Notes under the pieces: generated by a model | What the model saw: only the letters and a program-made list of their open reading frames with translations | Databases searched by the model: none | Told to the model about the DNA's origin: nothing | NCBI RefSeq assembly: GCF_003050745.1 | Contig: NZ_QAOF01000001.1 | Span: forward strand, 682,001-746,000 | Direction: 5' to 3' | Source: Sphingomonas sp. PP-CE-3G-477 | Lineage (GTDB): Bacteria; Pseudomonadota; Alphaproteobacteria; Sphingomonadales; Sphingomonadaceae | DNA length: 64,000 nt | Made by a program: the position numbers and the translations under genes | Part shown: piece by piece, positions 61,452-64,000 of the stretch | Numbering within the stretch: the stretch's first letter is position 1 | Layout of the letters: each line of letters opens with the position of its first letter

Positions 61452-62222
61452 TCATGGCAGCTGCCAGCTCAAGGACATCGGTCCTTCGCGGCCGACGCTG
61501 TCCTTGCCTGATCCGGTTCGCGATTGTGCGCGCATCGTCGCGAACGCCAACAGCGTCGCCTGGCCAAAAGCGGCATCGAACTGCGGCATCGCCATGTTCG
61601 CCAAAGCGCCTTGGCCGGGCAGCAGATCGACATGCGGATCGCGACAGTAGAGACTTCGGTCCGCCAGTACCCGGCAGGTCGCGGTGATCCGCGTTCGAGC
61701 GTCCGCGCGAAGGGCGGGCGGGGGATAGAAATCGGCAATGTCCGTAATCGATGCGGGATCGATCTTCACGTCGCCCTTGGCAACGGCACCGTTTGCCGTG
61801 CTCGGCGCCTTGTCCGCGGACGAAATGGTCACGCGAACCAGGACCGAGCGATCGGCGTCGCGCTTGGCGGGGCTCGATGCGCGAACGCGGTAGAACTGCG
61901 CCCGTGCGAGCGCTGCCCCGACGACCGGGTCGACTGGCGTACCTCTGATCCAGCCAAAGAGCCGTTGCCTGAAGACCTTGATGTCAGCCGTGCCGCCGTC
62001 GTCCGCGGGAATGCAGTCCCCGAGAGTATTATTCGGCCGAACGAGGCACTGGATCGCGACCGTCACGGGTTCGGCGGGCAACCGGGGTAGATCTTGAACG
62101 GTGATCGCACGCGCGGCCATGGAGGGGACAGCCTGCATCGCAGCTGCATCCAGCGGTTCCGGGGACGTGATCGCTTTGGCGAGCAGTGCTTGTAACATCG
62201 CCGTGATGACGAGCGTCGACAT
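61452..62222 (-). CDS. TonB_C-like tandem-domain protein
   Basis: The 256-residue protein appears to hold two degenerate TonB C-terminal-like units. The first has VAIQCLVRPNNTLGDCIPAD; the second has DIADFYPPPALRADARTRI then TCRVLADRSLYCRDP and ATLLAFATMRAQSRTG. Each keeps the Cys-hairpin-Cys pattern seen in many sphingomonad TonB-like proteins. A signal or membrane anchor is weak (a short Leu/Ala start). No ExbB is nearby. The function is unknown. Confidence 0.5.
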   Translation of the reverse strand: MSTLVITAMLQALLAKAITSPEPLDAAAMQAVPSMAARAITVQDLPRLPAEPVTVAIQCLVRPNNTLGDCIPADDGGTADIKVFRQRLFGWIRGTPVDPVVGAALARAQFYRVRASSPAKRDADRSVLVRVTISSADKAPSTANGAVAKGDVKIDPASITDIADFYPPPALRADARTRITATCRVLADRSLYCRDPHVDLLPGQGALANMAMPQFDAAFGQATLLAFATMRAQSRTGSGKDSVGREGPMSLSWQLP

Positions 62223-62328
62223 GGTGTCCTCCTTCCGGCGCGCCGCCGGGTATCAGCAGTCTCGATCCGTTCTTGGCGAGGGATACAGGATTTAGCGCGT
62301 CGGGAAACGGCCGCCATCGTCGCCCGCT

Positions 62329-62838
62329 CTACCTTGGCATTGCCGCGTCGCGTTTTTGGATGAGGCTGGAAACGGACACGGCCGCGAGGTCGAAGCGGAG
62401 TTCGTGCATGTCCATACCGGAACGGTAGCCGCCGGGCCAGATGCTGGTCAGTTCGAAGCCGCAATGCTGGAAGAACGGCGAGACCTGCGGCGAGGTGTCG
62501 ACGGTGACGTAGCGCGTGGGTGGCTCGGCCGAGGTGGCGACGTGGAGCAGGCGCTCGAACAGCAGCAGCTTGCCGAGGCCCGAGCCATGGTACGTCCGCG
62601 CGACCATGCCCCAGAAGAGCAGCGCCTTGTTGTAATGCTCCCAGATCTCGTAGCCGCCGAACGCGGCGGGGACGCCGTCGACGTCGACCACGAATGCCGG
62701 GCCGTCGGGCTCGTCGAGCGTCTCCTCCAGCCATTCACGGTCGCCGGCGCCGAAATACTCGGGGAGGTTCGAGTCGAAGATCGCGAGGACGGCGGCGCGG
62801 TCCTTGTCCTCGTAGCGGCGGGTGAGGATTCTGGTCAT
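62329..62838 (-). CDS. GNAT family N-acetyltransferase
   Basis: The 169-residue protein has a GNAT fold: RRYEDKDRAAVLAIFDSNLP, VVDVDGVPAAFGGYEIWEH, the acetyl-CoA loop TYHGSGLGKLLLFERLLHV and FFQHCGFELTSIWPGG. The ATG overlaps the stop codon of the phosphopantetheinyl transferase gene (ATGA), so it is the last gene of a synthetase operon. It may acetylate the product or confer self-protection; no direct evidence. Confidence 0.85.
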   Translation of the reverse strand: MTRILTRRYEDKDRAAVLAIFDSNLPEYFGAGDREWLEETLDEPDGPAFVVDVDGVPAAFGGYEIWEHYNKALLFWGMVARTYHGSGLGKLLLFERLLHVATSAEPPTRYVTVDTSPQVSPFFQHCGFELTSIWPGGYRSGMDMHELRFDLAAVSVSSLIQKRDAAMPR

Positions 62839-63434
62839 GGCTGGCTCCACTGCGCGATGGTTTCGATCGCGTCGGGCATGGAACGGCTCCAGCAGCGCGA
62901 TGTGCCTTCGAACGTCGCAGTCGCGTGGGTCGGATCGGTCACGACAGTTTCGATCGACTCGGGGCGGATTTGGCGGGGTTCGCCGATGAGCTTCGCGTGT
63001 GCTTCCTTGATCGTCCAGCGACGGAGCCAGGCTTGGGGCCGGGCGAGGGTGGGCAGGCGGCGGAGCGCGTCGGCTTCGGTCGGGGTGAGCATGTCCCAGA
63101 GCGGCGGGTGGTCGTCGATGACCTCACGGTCGACCGCGATCGGTTGGCGTGCAACGCCGATCAGGGCGCGTGCACCGCGACTGGAGAGGCTCAGACACCA
63201 GCCGCCGGGGGCGGAAACGATCGGCGCGCCGGCCGGACTGCGTGTCAGGCGGACGTCGACGGACTCGCCCGCCAGTTGGCGGATCAGCGCGGAGGCCAGG
63301 CCGTGTCGGATCGCGCGCGCATCGTCGGGCAGGCCGGCGGCATACGGTCCGGTCTCGGCAACACTCCATGCGACTGGCGACTGACCGTCCCAGACGAGCG
63401 CGTCGAGCGGACCGTCATGCCAGACCGGCGTCAC
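62835..63434 (-). CDS. 4'-phosphopantetheinyl transferase
   Basis: The 199-residue enzyme begins with GTG (VTPVWHDGPLDALVWD) and has the Sfp-type signatures: LSLSSRGARALIGVA, VDREVIDDHPP (metal-binding Asp/Glu) and RRWTIKEAHAKLIGEP. It attaches phosphopantetheine from CoA to carrier proteins. The synthetase gene upstream overlaps it by GTGA, so the carrier domain of that synthetase is the likely target. Confidence 0.9.
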   Translation of the reverse strand: MTPVWHDGPLDALVWDGQSPVAWSVAETGPYAAGLPDDARAIRHGLASALIRQLAGESVDVRLTRSPAGAPIVSAPGGWCLSLSSRGARALIGVARQPIAVDREVIDDHPPLWDMLTPTEADALRRLPTLARPQAWLRRWTIKEAHAKLIGEPRQIRPESIETVVTDPTHATATFEGTSRCWSRSMPDAIETIAQWSQP

Positions 63435-64000
63435 GTCGCGACGGCGATCCGCGCCGGGCTCCCGTCCCAACTCGTGCCGTCTGGCAAGGTCTCGCCCTTC
63501 ATCACCACCGACAGATCGCCGAGTTGCGCGTCCGCGCCGATCTCCGCGTCGTACAGCACGATCGCGAGCGAGCCGATCGTCGCGCGGTCGCCGACGCGGA
63601 TCGCGCCGACCTTCATCACGCGATCCTCGAACAGATGCGTCTGCAGGCCGGCGAAGTCGTTGAGCGCGACGTCGTCGCCGATATCAACGAGGTCGTGCTC
63701 GGTCAGATCGGTGGTGTCGATGTAGCAGCGCTTGCCGATCCGCGCGCCCATCAGGCGGAGGTACAGCGCGATCCACGGCGTCCCGCGGAGTGGTTCGAGC
63801 AAATTGGCGACGGCGAGGTTCTCGTAGGTCGCCGTGACGAGCTCGGTGCGCCACACAAAGGTGCTCCAGAGTGGCGCGGTGGTGACCTTGTAGCGGCCGA
63901 CGGCGAGCCATTTGAGCGCGAGCACGAAAATCCCGCAGGCAAGGCAGAAGCCGACGTACAGGAACGGGAAGGTCGCCGCGACGACCAGCGCACCGTTGTC
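63431..64000 (-). CDS. 3' end of a Pls/PosA-type synthetase (partial)
   Basis: The frame runs open from the window edge to the stop at 63431, giving 189 residues of the C-terminus. It shows a hydrophobic segment (FPFLYVGFCLACGIFVLALK) and a left-handed beta-helix hexapeptide region (MGARIGKRCYIDTTDL, GDDVALNDFAG, VGDRATIGSLAIVLYDAEIG), the arrangement found at the C-terminus of Pls/PosA-family non-ribosomal peptide synthetases. The adjacent phosphopantetheinyl transferase fits. The adenylation and carrier domains would lie outside the window. Confidence 0.65.
   Translation of the reverse strand, partial: DNGALVVAATFPFLYVGFCLACGIFVLALKWLAVGRYKVTTAPLWSTFVWRTELVTATYENLAVANLLEPLRGTPWIALYLRLMGARIGKRCYIDTTDLTEHDLVDIGDDVALNDFAGLQTHLFEDRVMKVGAIRVGDRATIGSLAIVLYDAEIGADAQLGDLSVVMKGETLPDGTSWDGSPARIAVAT

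Overview
The window is GC-rich chromosomal DNA of an alphaproteobacterium, most probably a sphingomonad (Sphingomonas or a close relative). This rests on an S9 protein with an Ala/Pro-rich N-terminal extension, the L13/S9 pair, UrcA-family, MerC/Fur-type and TonB_C-like proteins, many exported peptidases, very frequent ATGA/GTGA/TTGA gene overlaps, and intergenic GC-rich inverted repeats. I see no phage, insertion sequence, CRISPR array or rRNA operon. Three tRNA genes are present (Gln-TTG, Gly-CCC, Asn-GTT).

Layout. 0-7 kb: edge of an exported-protein gene, an SDR oxidoreductase coupled to yaaA, a secreted TPR-like protein, an Lrp/AsnC regulator, and a sensor histidine kinase with a degenerate ATPase coupled to a polysaccharide deacetylase. 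7-19.6 kb: mostly housekeeping genes: rpsI-rplM, heme A synthase, MerC plus a Fur/Zur-type repressor, GNAT, dxs with a coupled mini membrane protein, an alpha/beta hydrolase, TlyA, TspO, UbiK, YbjN, ProC, IlvE and MarR. 19.6-26.4 kb: a tandem SGNH hydrolase and a glycosyltransferase island built around a fused sucrose-phosphate synthase/phosphatase. 26.4-34.8 kb: a phosphate transporter, UrcA, GFA, a UvrD/PcrA helicase, a MurG-like glycosyltransferase with a sulfotransferase-like neighbour, and an orphan response regulator. 34.8-41.9 kb: hexuronate catabolism (IclR regulator, UxuB-type reductase, UxaA, UxuA) with an exported CocE-type hydrolase inserted. 42-47.4 kb: NAD kinase-MoaA, a c-di-GMP phosphodiesterase, a SnoaL-like protein and a DUF2891 protein. 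47.5-61.1 kb: a run of exported peptidases (S9, two DUF885, S10) and a dienelactone hydrolase, interrupted by an aldehyde dehydrogenase, an aldo/keto reductase and an H-NOX/GGDEF-EAL signalling pair. 61.1-64 kb: an ExbD-like/TonB_C-like pair, then GNAT and phosphopantetheinyl transferase downstream of the 3' end of a large synthetase that runs off the window.

How genes work together. UxaA, UxuA and the mannitol-dehydrogenase-family reductase converge on 2-keto-3-deoxygluconate, probably under the IclR regulator; two tandem 18-bp repeats in front of uxaA are a candidate operator. The H-NOX protein and the GAF-GGDEF-EAL enzyme share a TTGA overlap and probably form a gas-responsive c-di-GMP switch. 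The phosphopantetheinyl transferase probably activates the carrier domain of the neighbouring synthetase. Palindromic repeats of several families sit mainly between convergent genes. The most novel-looking elements are the glycosyltransferase island, the histidine kinase lacking ATP-binding residues, the tandem SGNH protein with one altered active site, and the ExbD/TonB-like pair.
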